From: Kiritimatiellota bacterium
GTDB lineage: Bacteria; Verrucomicrobiota; Lentisphaeria; Oligosphaerales; JAADHN01
DNA length: 35,672 nt
Assembly: GCA_013151865.1 (NCBI GenBank)
Contig: JAADHN010000048.1
Location: forward strand, 1 to 35,672
Reading direction: 5' to 3'
Below the pieces are notes generated by a model. The model ran no database searches, was not told where the DNA came from, and worked only from the letters and a program-made list of their open reading frames with translations. Within the stretch, counting starts at the first letter, position 1. Every line of letters begins with the position of its first letter. Shown one piece after another: positions 1 through 9,165 of this stretch. The translations under genes and the position numbers were made by a program.

Positions 1-3000
1 GGGCGAGAAACTCACATACGGACGCAGAACGCCCGCATCGTTATGCAGTCCCAGTACATAGTTGCTGCGGGCAGCGGTGACGGACCGGCGGACAATGATG
101 CTGTCCGCAACTCCAGTCGGTTTGATCCAGCCTTCCAGCGACCAATTAGCGAGGGCGAACCGCGAGTTTTCGGGTAAGGTCACCAAAGCTGTGGCAGCAC
201 CGGTGAGTTCGAGTACACGGTCGACGAGTGGACTGGTTTCGTCCGCAGGATCGGTCCCGGCCACGACTTCCTCCAAATCCGTTTTTCCGTCATCGTCAGT
301 GTCAGCCAACCGCGGATCGCTCCCCGCAGTTTCCTCCGCTCTGTTAGAGAGCCCATCCCCATCCGAATCTTCGTCTCCGTCCCTGAGTGTATCGCCATCG
401 GTGTCAAGGCTCCATGGACTGACTCCACACATGTATTCATAGAGGTTACTCAACCCGTCGGCGTCGGAATCGGCTTCCGGTGCATTATCGAAAACTGCGT
501 TTGGATCCACATCTCCATATCCTGTGCCCGTCACATTGTTCCAAGGGTTGACTCCATACGGGTTCCATGCTGTCCACGAACTTCCTCTCCAATCGAGCGG
601 GGGCGAGGAAATCGCACTTCGCGTCCCGTATACGTACCACGCATTCGTTAAGAGCGTTTGGCGATCGACCTGCCCAAAGCTGATTACGTCGACCGTAGAA
701 AAGACATTCCGGTCCGGATAGTCCGTCGGCGGCGGAACCGGCATGCTTCGATACTGCACTCGCAGCCGTGCGTCAAACCATCCGCCGCCACTGGGATTGG
801 TGACTTGAATGGCAATGCGATTCACGGCCGTCTCGACAAATGAAAGTGCCTTGGTGCCCGGTGTTGTCGGGTCGTCCATGATTACGGTTATTCCCCGGCC
901 GGTAAACGGCAAGGTGACCGGAACCGGCGGCTGAAAGGGCGGCGTAGGGGGACCGCCGAACGGCATTGCCCAGGGACCGGTCGTCGGTGGCGGCTGGTCC
1001 AATGGTTCGGGCCACGGCGGACCTCCGTTGGGTGCGGCGAAGTAATAGGCGGTCCCTCTGAACGGAATTCCGTTCACGTAAACATCGAGAGTGCCGTCGT
1101 GGACAATTGCAAGCCGACTCGTCTGATAACCAGCAGTCCCGGCAAAAAAGTCGCGGGGGATATCCTTAATGAAAAAGGCGTTGTCGGGGCCCTGATCGAG
1201 AACGGAGGGATCCTCGCCGCCTCTTCCGAACGGCGCATTCGAGATCCGCCAACCGGCAGGAAAACCCTCGCTGTCCGACTTGAAATAATACTCCTCAAAC
1301 CAATCGGGGATACCATCGCGGTCTCTGTCATCGGCATCAGGCCGGAAAAGGCGACGGACCGACGCAGAACGGACCGCGACCGGGGCGACTACGGGGACCG
1401 GCGTCATCCCCGTTGCGAAGGCAGGATCGACCCAGTCCGCCGTCCCGTTCCTGTCGGCATCGCCGACGGCATAGGTCTCGGCGTGCAAAGCATAAACGGG
1501 AGCATTCCGAAACGTCAAGTCGTCAAAGCGGAACGGCACCGTGAAATCCTCGATCGACATTCCGCCGTCGTCAAAGCGATAGTAGGCCAGCAGGTTCGTG
1601 TTCGGCGGGCCGGGTGGGGAGTAAATGAATTCTTTCGAAAACTGCTGGAGCAGAATGTCGGACCGCGCTTGTCCCCAAACACGAACTTCGTCCAGAAATC
1701 CGTCGCTGAGTGTTCTCAAGGGATCGGTGGCGCCATCTCCGCCAAGATAGAAAGTCCCCGAACCGAAAACCGGGATTTCGTCCGTTGTGATAGCCGAAAC
1801 AGCGACGGCATCGATATACAACGTGAGGGCCATCTTGTTTGGCGCATTCGTCTGGTCCGGATTGAAGACAACCGCCAAGTGGCGCCACTCACTCTCCGGC
1901 AATTCCGGGGCTATTCCGTCGCCGCCAACTTTCCAGGTATTTGCACCTGCCGTCTCAAAAAGTCCATAGGGCCGACCGTTTTCGATGCCGAGTTCAATCG
2001 CCGATAGGTCGCCGATCCGGTACACGGCGATAACACCGTCAGAATCGTTCTTGCGTTGGAACCAAGTCTCGATCGTAACGGGTCCGCCATGGGTGTCGAA
2101 ACGTCCGCTTTTCGGGAGTGCAATTCCCCGCCACGCGGCCCCCATGGCCTGGGCCGGTATGGCCAAATTCAAGGCTTTGCGAATGTAATTGGGAGGTTCC
2201 ATGGAATAAGGCTGACTCATCGAGTATCGGGGGTTCCTGGGCCACAACCGTGCACTGCCCGTCCCATTTGGGCCCGATTGCAGGCTGTTTCTTCCCTCGC
2301 CAATCCACTGCTGGCCGTTTGCATCGGTATACGAAAACTTGTCGGAATATCCGTCGTCGTCCGTGTCGTTGCTGTTGGGGTCCGTGCCCTCCTGCTGCTC
2401 TTCAAGGTTGCTCGCCCCGTCGCCGTCCGGATCTTCCATCAGGCTCGCGGGTTCGCTCGTCAAAGGGTCCCCCTCGACATAGAACTCGTATAAATCGTTC
2501 AATCCATCGCCATCGCTATCCGTATATCCATCAACCGCACCAAGTCCGGTTGCCGGTCCTGCTGTTGTGAGATTCCCAAAGCACCCCATTTCCCAAGAAT
2601 CGGCCATGCCGTCGGCATCTGTATCGCGGAACGGGTAGGCGCCTGCCGCGCCCCCCCATCGCAGAATATGAGCGAACTTCGCCCCGTTCCGGAGCAATGC
2701 CGCACGGGGGGCATTATCGATAGAGGCCTGAACGCTTGAAAACCGATGTAGAGAATCCTCTGCACCTCGGTCGGTCTGGTCGTCATCGAATCGGAAGTAT
2801 GAAAGCAGTCCAGACGGATACGGCGCGTCCAGCGGAACAGTCTGATATGCGGCCATCTGGTTCGGGGTCATGCCGGCATTCCAGAGCATAAGTTCATCCA
2901 ACTGGCACGGCAACCAGTTTGCGGAATTCGCACTGCCGATATTCACGGGGCCGGGCAGGCTTTCCGGCGCGCCGGCCGCGTTGTTCTGAGACGAGAAGGT

Positions 3001-4884
3001 GTAATCAAGAAACGGGACATAAGCATAGAGAACCACACGTCCATGCAAACCAAGACTTGGATTGATCGAGGCGCCGACATGAACCCAACCGAATTCGTTT
3101 GTGATTATCAGGCCCGGCAGTGTCGAGACCGTATTCGCACCGGCCATATTGCGATAACTGAATGTCAATTTGCCGTTAATAAGTTCAAGCACGAATTCAT
3201 CGACGCCGCCCGGCCCTGCCGGGAGTCCCGGGGATGGTTTTTCAAGAATGCGTCCGGTATTGTCATGGGGATCTGTCAGTCGAATCCAACAGTTGACGGA
3301 AAACTGGTTGGCAACAGCTTGGCCGGAAAACAAGTCCATGATCGAGACAGTTGCCGAGGCACCGGCGGAGCTTGAAAGGTCCAAGACACGATTTCTCAAA
3401 GGACTGAGAGAATTCAGCGGATCACTCCCAGCGGCGGCTTCCTGACCGTCATCGACTCCATCATCATCTGTGTCGGCGCTCAGTGGATCAGTACCGTAAA
3501 TCTGTTCCGCGAGTTCCGGCAGGCCGTCGCCGTCGCCGTCAACTCCGTACCAAATCTCGGTGGTCCAAGGATCGCCGGCCGTGTAGAACTCGTACAAATC
3601 GTTTAGACCGTCTCCATCAGAGTCCGTCACTCCGTACACAGTGCCCGGACCGGCGGTGGTCGTATTGCCGAAGTGGATCAATTCCCAGAGATCCTTGATG
3701 CCATCGTTGTCAGCATCTTGTTTGAAATAATCGTACGATTCCCCGGCGGCTCCCCGCCACCCGACTTCTAAAAAGGACGCCCCGTTCCGTGGATAGGCCG
3801 CGTGCCGATTGTGCTCCGGATTCAGTGGGTCCACAAAATCCCGCGTTACATCCTGGGCCCCGCCATCGTTCTGAACATATTCATCATCGAATCGGTAATA
3901 CATCGCCAAATCTTGAGGCAAGCTGGTGAAAACCAGAGGCGCCCCGCGTGATGCGGCGAGATTGGCGCTGGATAAAGCCGTCTTCCAAAAGCGAACTTCG
4001 TCCACAAGGCAAGGCAGCCACAGCGTAACATCGGCAGCCCCAAGATGGGTGGGGCCGGAACGGATGACCGGGCCTTGCTGTACTCTGCGCACCTGCCTCC
4101 GATAGATTCTGTCGATTGCAGGGACGTACACCTCGATACGGACGATTCCATCACTACCGTCCGAGAAATCGAGCGTTGCCGCGACGTGCACCCAACCGAG
4201 CGAACTGGAGAGCGCAACCGTTTGCAGGTCTGTGGCAACCAGCGCACCATTCTCTTGACGGTATTTGAGACTGAGCGTCCCCGCATTCACATCCAAAGCA
4301 AGATCAACGGCTTGGTCCGGCCCGAGACGCTCAAACAATCGTCCTGAATCTCGAGCAGGGTCTGTGAGCTTTAACCAGAATTCCAACGTCGCTTGGACCG
4401 AGTACGGCGCCTTATCCAAGTCGGGAGATTCCTGGATTTCCGCATAAGCTCCCGGCGCTGCAGTAAGATCCAAAACTTGATTCGTCCTGAATTTCAGACT
4501 CGGGTTTCCTACATAGACCGATACTGTAGCCGTATCAACGTGGTGGGCATAACCGTCGTTGACTCCGTACTCGAAGGTATCAAGCCCGGAAAAGCTTGCT
4601 TTCGGTGTGTATACAATGTTGGAGCCGGAGATCACGGCGGCGCCGTTGGCCGGCCCCCGGGCGAAACCGGCGAGCACGAGTCCATCGGGACCACTGCCGG
4701 GAAGATCGTTGACCAACACGTTGATGGTGACGGACCCTCCGACCGGGCATCGGGCTTGGTCGTCTGACGCGATGGGACTGGTGGCCCGCAGCGTGAGTGT
4801 GCCGAACAGACAAAACATCCCGAGAAACGCCCTGAGAATCAGGCGGGGGCACAAAGCAGCGGGTTGAGGGTGGACTGAGATCAT
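1..4884 (-). CDS. Giant secreted LamG / thrombospondin-type-3 repeat protein (C-terminus beyond window)
   Basis: The frame is open from the ATG at 4884 to base 1 without a stop, giving at least 1,628 residues; the C-terminus lies outside the window. A purine-rich GAGGAG lies upstream of the ATG. Residues 1-34 look like a signal peptide (basic n-region, core AFLGMFCLFGTLTL, cleavage near LRA). A cadherin-like/Big_9 domain follows at about 45-125 (VTINVLVND, then a TFEYGVNDG-type end). Four concanavalin-like LamG modules begin near residues 136, 485, 892 and 1574, the last cut by the edge. They are separated by clusters of acidic DSDGDGLNDLYE and DTDDDG motifs (about 390-480, 750-855, 1184-1202, 1470-1570), typical of calcium-binding thrombospondin type 3 repeats. 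Such proteins are exported, sugar- or surface-binding and adhesin-like. A C-terminal anchor or sorting domain cannot be seen. Substrate and export route are unknown; the T2SS/T4P-like machine nearby is a candidate. Confidence 0.9.
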   Translation of the reverse strand, partial: MISVHPQPAALCPRLILRAFLGMFCLFGTLTLRATSPIASDDQARCPVGGSVTINVLVNDLPGSGPDGLVLAGFARGPANGAAVISGSNIVYTPKASFSGLDTFEYGVNDGYAHHVDTATVSVYVGNPSLKFRTNQVLDLTAAPGAYAEIQESPDLDKAPYSVQATLEFWLKLTDPARDSGRLFERLGPDQAVDLALDVNAGTLSLKYRQENGALVATDLQTVALSSSLGWVHVAATLDFSDGSDGIVRIEVYVPAIDRIYRRQVRRVQQGPVIRSGPTHLGAADVTLWLPCLVDEVRFWKTALSSANLAASRGAPLVFTSLPQDLAMYYRFDDEYVQNDGGAQDVTRDFVDPLNPEHNRHAAYPRNGASFLEVGWRGAAGESYDYFKQDADNDGIKDLWELIHFGNTTTAGPGTVYGVTDSDGDGLNDLYEFYTAGDPWTTEIWYGVDGDGDGLPELAEQIYGTDPLSADTDDDGVDDGQEAAAGSDPLNSLSPLRNRVLDLSSSAGASATVSIMDLFSGQAVANQFSVNCWIRLTDPHDNTGRILEKPSPGLPAGPGGVDEFVLELINGKLTFSYRNMAGANTVSTLPGLIITNEFGWVHVGASINPSLGLHGRVVLYAYVPFLDYTFSSQNNAAGAPESLPGPVNIGSANSANWLPCQLDELMLWNAGMTPNQMAAYQTVPLDAPYPSGLLSYFRFDDDQTDRGAEDSLHRFSSVQASIDNAPRAALLRNGAKFAHILRWGGAAGAYPFRDTDADGMADSWEMGCFGNLTTAGPATGLGAVDGYTDSDGDGLNDLYEFYVEGDPLTSEPASLMEDPDGDGASNLEEQQEGTDPNSNDTDDDGYSDKFSYTDANGQQWIGEGRNSLQSGPNGTGSARLWPRNPRYSMSQPYSMEPPNYIRKALNLAIPAQAMGAAWRGIALPKSGRFDTHGGPVTIETWFQRKNDSDGVIAVYRIGDLSAIELGIENGRPYGLFETAGANTWKVGGDGIAPELPESEWRHLAVVFNPDQTNAPNKMALTLYIDAVAVSAITTDEIPVFGSGTFYLGGDGATDPLRTLSDGFLDEVRVWGQARSDILLQQFSKEFIYSPPGPPNTNLLAYYRFDDGGMSIEDFTVPFRFDDLTFRNAPVYALHAETYAVGDADRNGTADWVDPAFATGMTPVPVVAPVAVRSASVRRLFRPDADDRDRDGIPDWFEEYYFKSDSEGFPAGWRISNAPFGRGGEDPSVLDQGPDNAFFIKDIPRDFFAGTAGYQTSRLAIVHDGTLDVYVNGIPFRGTAYYFAAPNGGPPWPEPLDQPPPTTGPWAMPFGGPPTPPFQPPVPVTLPFTGRGITVIMDDPTTPGTKALSFVETAVNRIAIQVTNPSGGGWFDARLRVQYRSMPVPPPTDYPDRNVFSTVDVISFGQVDRQTLLTNAWYVYGTRSAISSPPLDWRGSSWTAWNPYGVNPWNNVTGTGYGDVDPNAVFDNAPEADSDADGLSNLYEYMCGVSPWSLDTDGDTLRDGDEDSDGDGLSNRAEETAGSDPRLADTDDDGKTDLEEVVAGTDPADETSPLVDRVLELTGAATALVTLPENSRFALANWSLEGWIKPTGVADSIIVRRSVTAARSNYVLGLHNDAGVLRPYVSFSP
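180..480 (-). repeat. Thrombospondin-type-3-like DxDxDG cluster 3 in the LamG giant
   Basis: This encodes about residues 1470-1570. Visible motifs are DSDADGLSNLYEY, DTDGDTLRDGDE, DSDGDGLSNRAEE and DTDDDGKTDLEE. It ends in GTDPADETSPLVDRVLEL, the same kind of entry into a LamG module as GSDPLNSLSPLRNRVLDL after cluster 1. This shows that the repeat unit continues past the left edge. Confidence 0.78.
2320..2640 (-). repeat. Thrombospondin-type-3-like DxDxDG cluster 2 in the LamG giant
   Basis: This encodes about residues 750-855 of the giant protein, with DTDADGMADSWE, TDSDGDGLNDLYEFY, DPDGDGASNLEE and DTDDDGYSDKF motifs. It parallels cluster 1: both carry a FGN-TTAGP stretch followed by DSDGDGLNDLYEFY and a GDP turn. 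It lies between LamG modules 2 and 3. Confidence 0.8.
3440..3720 (-). repeat. Thrombospondin-type-3-like DxDxDG cluster 1 in the LamG giant
   Basis: This encodes about residues 390-480 of the giant protein. It contains DADNDGIKDLWE, DSDGDGLNDLYEFY, DGDGDGLPELAE and DTDDDGVDDGQE motifs, spaced as in calcium-binding TSP3 repeats. It links LamG module 1 to LamG module 2. The block around GNTTTAGPG and DSDGDGLNDLYEFY recurs almost unchanged in cluster 2, which points to duplication of a LamG-plus-TSP3 unit. Confidence 0.8.
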
Positions 4885-5687
4885 GGTGAAATGCCTCTCC
4901 TCATTGCATCATTGCAGGGGCAGTCGATGCAACGGCAGTGCGCCGAAAGCAAACATGTTTTGGCGTGCTGTCGTGCGATGATCCTATTGGCGCCGCCCCG
5001 CTATCGTTCCATTTCCCCCGAAAAAAGGTGCGGCGGGCGTGGCGGCGCGACGAGTCTTTCCCCCGACCGTGCGCGGGCCAGCCTCGAAACCATGTGACAG
5101 ACTCTACAAGGGGAACTCCACTAAAACAAGCCGGAACCCGTTGCGAGGACAACTCCCGGCAGAGCAGATCGAGGGCGGAATCGGTCGGCTTCCCCAAGTG
5201 GTGTCGCCGTCGGCCTGGTGGTGTTGCCTCGAAGAAGGCCCCCGGAAAGAATGCTCCAACCGGCAGGCTGCCGTACCATACTGAGAAAACGAACTACTCA
5301 GGATCTTTATTGGGAACGACATTGCCACGGTTGGAGGAGCGACGGAGGGGGGGGCACCAGAATTCAGTGGATTGAGCTTGGAGGTCTGTAAGGTCGAATT
5401 CCCTTTCTCGGGCAGACTTCCTGGCATGGGTGTGGGCGATTGCTTTGCAGTTGCCGGTGGATTCGAGTTCGGAAGCGTCGTTTTCTGTAAAGTAGTCCCC
5501 CATGCCGGCACTGTCGGAGGCAAAAAAAGAGGGCGTTCAGTTTTACGCATTCACTGAGTTCTGGGGCATTGTCCGGAACTTTACGGCGGGTTTTGGGGAG
5601 GGGCACCGAATCGCGCACCTCCCGGAGAGTTTTCCCAAACGTCGCTGTACCGGCCCCATTTGATTTCGTCTATTGGAACCTCCGGCG
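4885..5687. other. 803-bp gene-free stretch between the GYF_2/TPR and LamG genes
   Basis: No reading frame here has convincing codon use together with a ribosome-binding site. Minus-strand frames at 5104-5550 (Pro/Ser/Thr-rich) and 5294-5503 (69 codons) are open but have no Shine-Dalgarno sequence and resemble nothing I know. A perfect dyad CGGCAG-g-CTGCCG lies at 5261-5273, and a run of eight or more G residues is near 5347. The right end of this stretch should hold the leader and promoter of the giant LamG gene, but I could not pick out sigma-70-like hexamers with confidence. Confidence 0.5.
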
Positions 5688-7604
5688 TCAACGTACTGCG
5701 ACCTTCTCCCACTTGATCGCTCCGTAACCCGTCCCTTTTATTCGACGGTGGTCCGCCCACCGGACTTTTTCCCACTGCACTTCAAGTTCGGTCGGTGAGA
5801 CAACAGTTGCGCACACTTCGATAGCTCGCGTCACTCGCGGTGTTGCGGCAAACACGATTTCAAAAACACCCGCCAACTTCGTCCCATCCCGGGTCCACTG
5901 CCCGTGCCAGGAGCGCAACTGTGAACTCAAACGAGGGGCTGTGATCCGGAGCACTTTGTCGTCACCTTGAACAAGAACGTCCTCACCGTCAGGCAGTCGC
6001 CACAAGCCGGTCAATTCTGCAGTAGCCGGATCCTTTTTCCGTTTTTCGATTTCATCGAGCAGTTTTTGAGCGGCTTGATCATCCATGCCCATGGCGAGTG
6101 CTTGACGTGCGAATTCTGCTGCCTGCACATGGTGGGTGTGGATCATGAGTTTCCGCGCCTGCTCGTAAAGTCGCTGGTAAGCAAGAAACTGCTTCTTCCG
6201 GGATAGGATTTCCGATCTAACGGCTTTTGCCTTGGCATTAGATGGATCATCCCGAAGGATTTCGTCAAGTTTCTCCAGCGCTCTGTCGTATTGATCGGCC
6301 TCCACCAGTCCCAAAACGATTTTCCAAGTGCTCGCATACTGCTGGTGTCGCCGAACTTCGAGGACAGCCGAGCGCAATTCGGGCCGAAGTTTCTTTTCGC
6401 AATCCGGATCAAGACGGACCAGCTCAGCGACATGTTTTTCAAAAAAGACCGCAGTCTCCTGCTTCTCCGATCGAGTTTCGGCGATCAGACGGTTCAGACG
6501 GTCGACAACGTTCCTGTATTGACCAAACATCAACTGCGTTTTGATCGTCTTCAGCCATTCTGCGGCTATTGTTGCTCGTGCGTCCGGATCGATACGGACT
6601 GCGGCGGAAAACGCTTCGTCAACATCATCGAACCTTCTCTCCTTCGCTGCCTGGGCAGCAAAGCGAATCAATCCGTTGCGCAATGGTTCCCGCAGATCGG
6701 CCGCGTCGCGCGCCCATTGTTCGAGTATAACCGGGACGGGTGGGGCGTACTTGTTTGAGGGCCCGGTTGCCTCATGTCGCGACGCTATGGCAATCAGCCG
6801 GTCGGCCATGTTCGGATCGCTCCGAAGGACGATCTGCACGCAGCGCCTGGAGGATAGACTCCCGTTAAGGACCACCCCGGCCCTTTCGATGGCGGCAATC
6901 AGCATAGATGCCAGTTCCTTCCTCGGCACAATGTTAAAGTCGGAGAAGAATTCCGCCATTTCGGTCATGCGCGTCAAGAAGTCCGGCGTCTTGGCCGGAA
7001 TAGAATCGAACAGAGGAGGCAAATCCGTGAGCGCTCTGTTCCGCCAGCGCACATCGGTCAAGAATGCCACTCTGAGGTATTTTTTTGCCGCATCCAATCG
7101 TTGGTCCGTTCGAACCAAAGCGAGGCCGAAGTTTTTCGTGGGGCGCGTGTTTGCCGACGAGGCGTAATCGCCTAACGCGGCAACACCCATCAGATAACAT
7201 GCGTGGGCATTTCCTGTGTGCTTCGCCAAATAGGGCGCCAGCCGCCAACCGGCGTCGATGTAGCGCCTTGTCGCGATCAACATTTCAGCGTCTCGGATCG
7301 GTGGGGGCGTGTGCCATTTCAAGAAAAAGAACGCACCTCCACCGGAGATGGCCGCTGTGATCAATGCCAATCCCAAACGCCGGATGTACCTCTGTCTCCG
7401 CCTCTTGCGGAGCTGCTTCCACAATGAAACAAGGCGGGGGATATTCCCCACGGGCTTCCAGTCGGGCATTCCCTCCCGCCAACACAATGTTTTGTCACTG
7501 ATTCGGCCTCGGATCCAGGCCTCCACCACCTCTGGAGAGTCAAAGGGTCCGTCGGGCTGGTCGTCCGAGCCGGGAAGATACCATTTTGCGCGTTTCCGCT
7601 TCAT
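5688..7604 (-). CDS. GYF_2-domain, single-TM, TPR-like membrane protein
   Basis: The protein has 638 residues, with the start ATG at 7604 behind AGGGGAA. Residues 5-60 form a GYF_2-type domain, seen as KWYLPG, then DGPFDSPEVVEAWIRGRI, then CWREGMPDWKPV; this family is common at the cytoplasmic face of membrane proteins in Planctomycetes and Verrucomicrobia. A basic stretch (KQLRKRRRQRYIRR) precedes one membrane span at about 76-95. Residues 105-540 are helical and TPR-like; the clearest unit is near 430-475 (ADQYDRALEKLDEILRDDPS). The last 95 residues (GLWRLPDG to YGAIKWEKVAVR) are beta-rich and should lie outside the inner membrane. It follows the zinc-ribbon membrane protein gene by 217 bp on the same strand. 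Its cellular role is unknown; a scaffold or sensor between cytoplasm and periplasm is a guess. Confidence 0.85.
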   Translation of the reverse strand: MKRKRAKWYLPGSDDQPDGPFDSPEVVEAWIRGRISDKTLCWREGMPDWKPVGNIPRLVSLWKQLRKRRRQRYIRRLGLALITAAISGGGAFFFLKWHTPPPIRDAEMLIATRRYIDAGWRLAPYLAKHTGNAHACYLMGVAALGDYASSANTRPTKNFGLALVRTDQRLDAAKKYLRVAFLTDVRWRNRALTDLPPLFDSIPAKTPDFLTRMTEMAEFFSDFNIVPRKELASMLIAAIERAGVVLNGSLSSRRCVQIVLRSDPNMADRLIAIASRHEATGPSNKYAPPVPVILEQWARDAADLREPLRNGLIRFAAQAAKERRFDDVDEAFSAAVRIDPDARATIAAEWLKTIKTQLMFGQYRNVVDRLNRLIAETRSEKQETAVFFEKHVAELVRLDPDCEKKLRPELRSAVLEVRRHQQYASTWKIVLGLVEADQYDRALEKLDEILRDDPSNAKAKAVRSEILSRKKQFLAYQRLYEQARKLMIHTHHVQAAEFARQALAMGMDDQAAQKLLDEIEKRKKDPATAELTGLWRLPDGEDVLVQGDDKVLRITAPRLSSQLRSWHGQWTRDGTKLAGVFEIVFAATPRVTRAIEVCATVVSPTELEVQWEKVRWADHRRIKGTGYGAIKWEKVAVR

Positions 7605-7710
7605 GGCACGTTCCCCTGTCGATCTGACTTCTGACTTTCTTGAACCTCAAAACCGATACGGTGAAGCTACGATTCACTGCTGACCGGTGCTCACCTGCAC
7701 CGACTTCGCG

Positions 7711-7733
7711 GTGCGTGCATTGAGAGAACGCAC
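7711..7733. repeat. Inverted repeat GTGCGT...ACGCAC downstream of the zinc-ribbon membrane gene
   Basis: A perfect 6-bp inverted repeat, GTGCGT and ACGCAC with an 11-nt loop, lies in the 217-bp gap between the zinc-ribbon and GYF_2 genes. No T-run follows on either strand, so a classical intrinsic terminator is not supported. It could be a weak hairpin or chance in GC-rich DNA. Confidence 0.3.
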
Positions 7734-7821
7734 GGGGTCCGGCCGACCGCTTGTGGAAGGCAATCCTCCCGGGCTGGAAGGCCCTCCCGGCATAGCGGCC
7801 CGAAGAAACGTTCCGCGCAAG

Positions 7822-9165
7822 TCAATCAATGTGCATCTTCCGCGTGCGCTCCCCGACGAGCTTTGGCTGACGTTCCGGGTATAATTGCAATAACATCCAC
7901 TCATAGTGACAAGTGAAAGAGTCGACCCAATAAACGAAAAACAAGCTCCCGGGCACAGCCAGACAAATGGTGATGCCGAACCACCGAAAGAGGTCGCCCC
8001 ATGGTTTCCGGGGAGTCTCGAGATCCGGAGTTCTTTCCTTCCCGCTCCCGCTGACATTCCAGGGACCCGATGATGTCCCGCCAAACGAAGGCCATGGCGA
8101 ATTCCGGGACCGAGTCCCGCCAAAGGGCAACGAAGAAGAAAACGACTCAATTTTCGGAACCATGGAACGAACTTTCGCGACAACACCAACAACAGGACCG
8201 TTCGATTCACACGTTGAAATGAAGCTTGGTCCGAGGAGCAGAATCAACGGTACCAACACCACAGCCTCCAAGAACAACGTGATCCCAAGATGAACAAAAA
8301 GTGAACAGGGTAATCGCACAAGGAAAGAAAAGAAACGCGCAGTGGATCGGATCGCACCACAGTTTTCCACAGCGACTCCGCAGGGAATCAATACACCGGT
8401 TGCCAGCGCCAAACTTCCCAGAGAAGTCAGCGCCACCTGAGGCAGGAAGAGCAACGAAGCAAGGAGTGAACCGAAAGTCTCATTCAGATTGAGCGCCCCA
8501 ATAAAACCATGGAGGATCACAATCCCCAAGAGTGGGATAAGAATGGCCAGCCAAGCTGCGCCAAACAGCGATGCGAACTTCCTCATGCAGAATCGAAACG
8601 TTTCGCGTATGTCCGGTTCATGTCCTTCCACCTCTGCCCAGGTCATCCAAGCGACTCCCCCCGCGATGACTCCGCAGAGCCCAAATCCGACAATGACAGC
8701 GACAGCCAGCAACAATGCTCCTGCCAGAAGGCTGAGTTTTCTCATTGCACCTACGGCTGCGATAAAGAGTAGTCCCAAAACCAAGACAGAAAGAAACGCT
8801 CCCATCAAGAAAAACCCCAGTTTTCGGAAGCTGACGGCCCGGCTCAAAGCATTCAGTACTTGGTCGATGGTTCTTTGGGAATTCTTCTTGTCTGGCGATT
8901 CCCCAGCCTCGGACCGGTTCGAGCGGCCTGATCTCGATTCCCCGCCCAACGGCGGCGACGGTTCTCCCGCCACCGGCGGCAATGGAGGCGGTGTTGAGGG
9001 CGAGAGGGGATGACTTGGGGGCGTCGTCGTCGGGGGCTTCTCTGCCTTGAGCAAAGGAATGGCAAGTGTTGCCCCGCAAGCAGGGCACGGCGCCTCGGCG
9101 CCGGCCATCTCGTCGGGTGCTTCGATTTTCTGACTGCAGATTCTGCAAAAGAAGACTATCGGCAT
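7822..9165 (-). CDS. Zinc-ribbon multi-pass membrane protein of unknown function
   Basis: The protein has 447 residues. The start ATG at 9165 follows GGGAGTAGG with good spacing. Residues 5-32 form a short zinc ribbon with C7xxC10 and C27xxC30, of the kind found at the N-terminus of many PVC membrane proteins. A Pro/Ser/Thr-rich linker (40-75) and a charged stretch lead into about six hydrophobic segments (near 117-137, 145-172, 198-222, 233-262, 290-314, 403-425). A hydrophilic Ser/Pro/Gly-rich loop occupies about 325-395, before the last span. The body resembles the DUF4013/glycerophosphoryl-diester-phosphodiesterase-type multi-TM proteins only in general form, so I do not assign a family. 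The next gene downstream is the GYF_2/TPR protein, so both may act on one membrane task, but nothing in the sequence says which. Confidence 0.8.
   Translation of the reverse strand: MPIVFFCRICSQKIEAPDEMAGAEAPCPACGATLAIPLLKAEKPPTTTPPSHPLSPSTPPPLPPVAGEPSPPLGGESRSGRSNRSEAGESPDKKNSQRTIDQVLNALSRAVSFRKLGFFLMGAFLSVLVLGLLFIAAVGAMRKLSLLAGALLLAVAVIVGFGLCGVIAGGVAWMTWAEVEGHEPDIRETFRFCMRKFASLFGAAWLAILIPLLGIVILHGFIGALNLNETFGSLLASLLFLPQVALTSLGSLALATGVLIPCGVAVENCGAIRSTARFFSFLVRLPCSLFVHLGITLFLEAVVLVPLILLLGPSFISTCESNGPVVGVVAKVRSMVPKIESFSSSLPFGGTRSRNSPWPSFGGTSSGPWNVSGSGKERTPDLETPRKPWGDLFRWFGITICLAVPGSLFFVYWVDSFTCHYEWMLLQLYPERQPKLVGERTRKMHID

Noticed and set aside
5294-5503. 69-codon minus-strand small protein candidate
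   Set aside because: There is no ribosome-binding site and no similarity that I recognise; overlapping open frames in the same stretch are equally likely.
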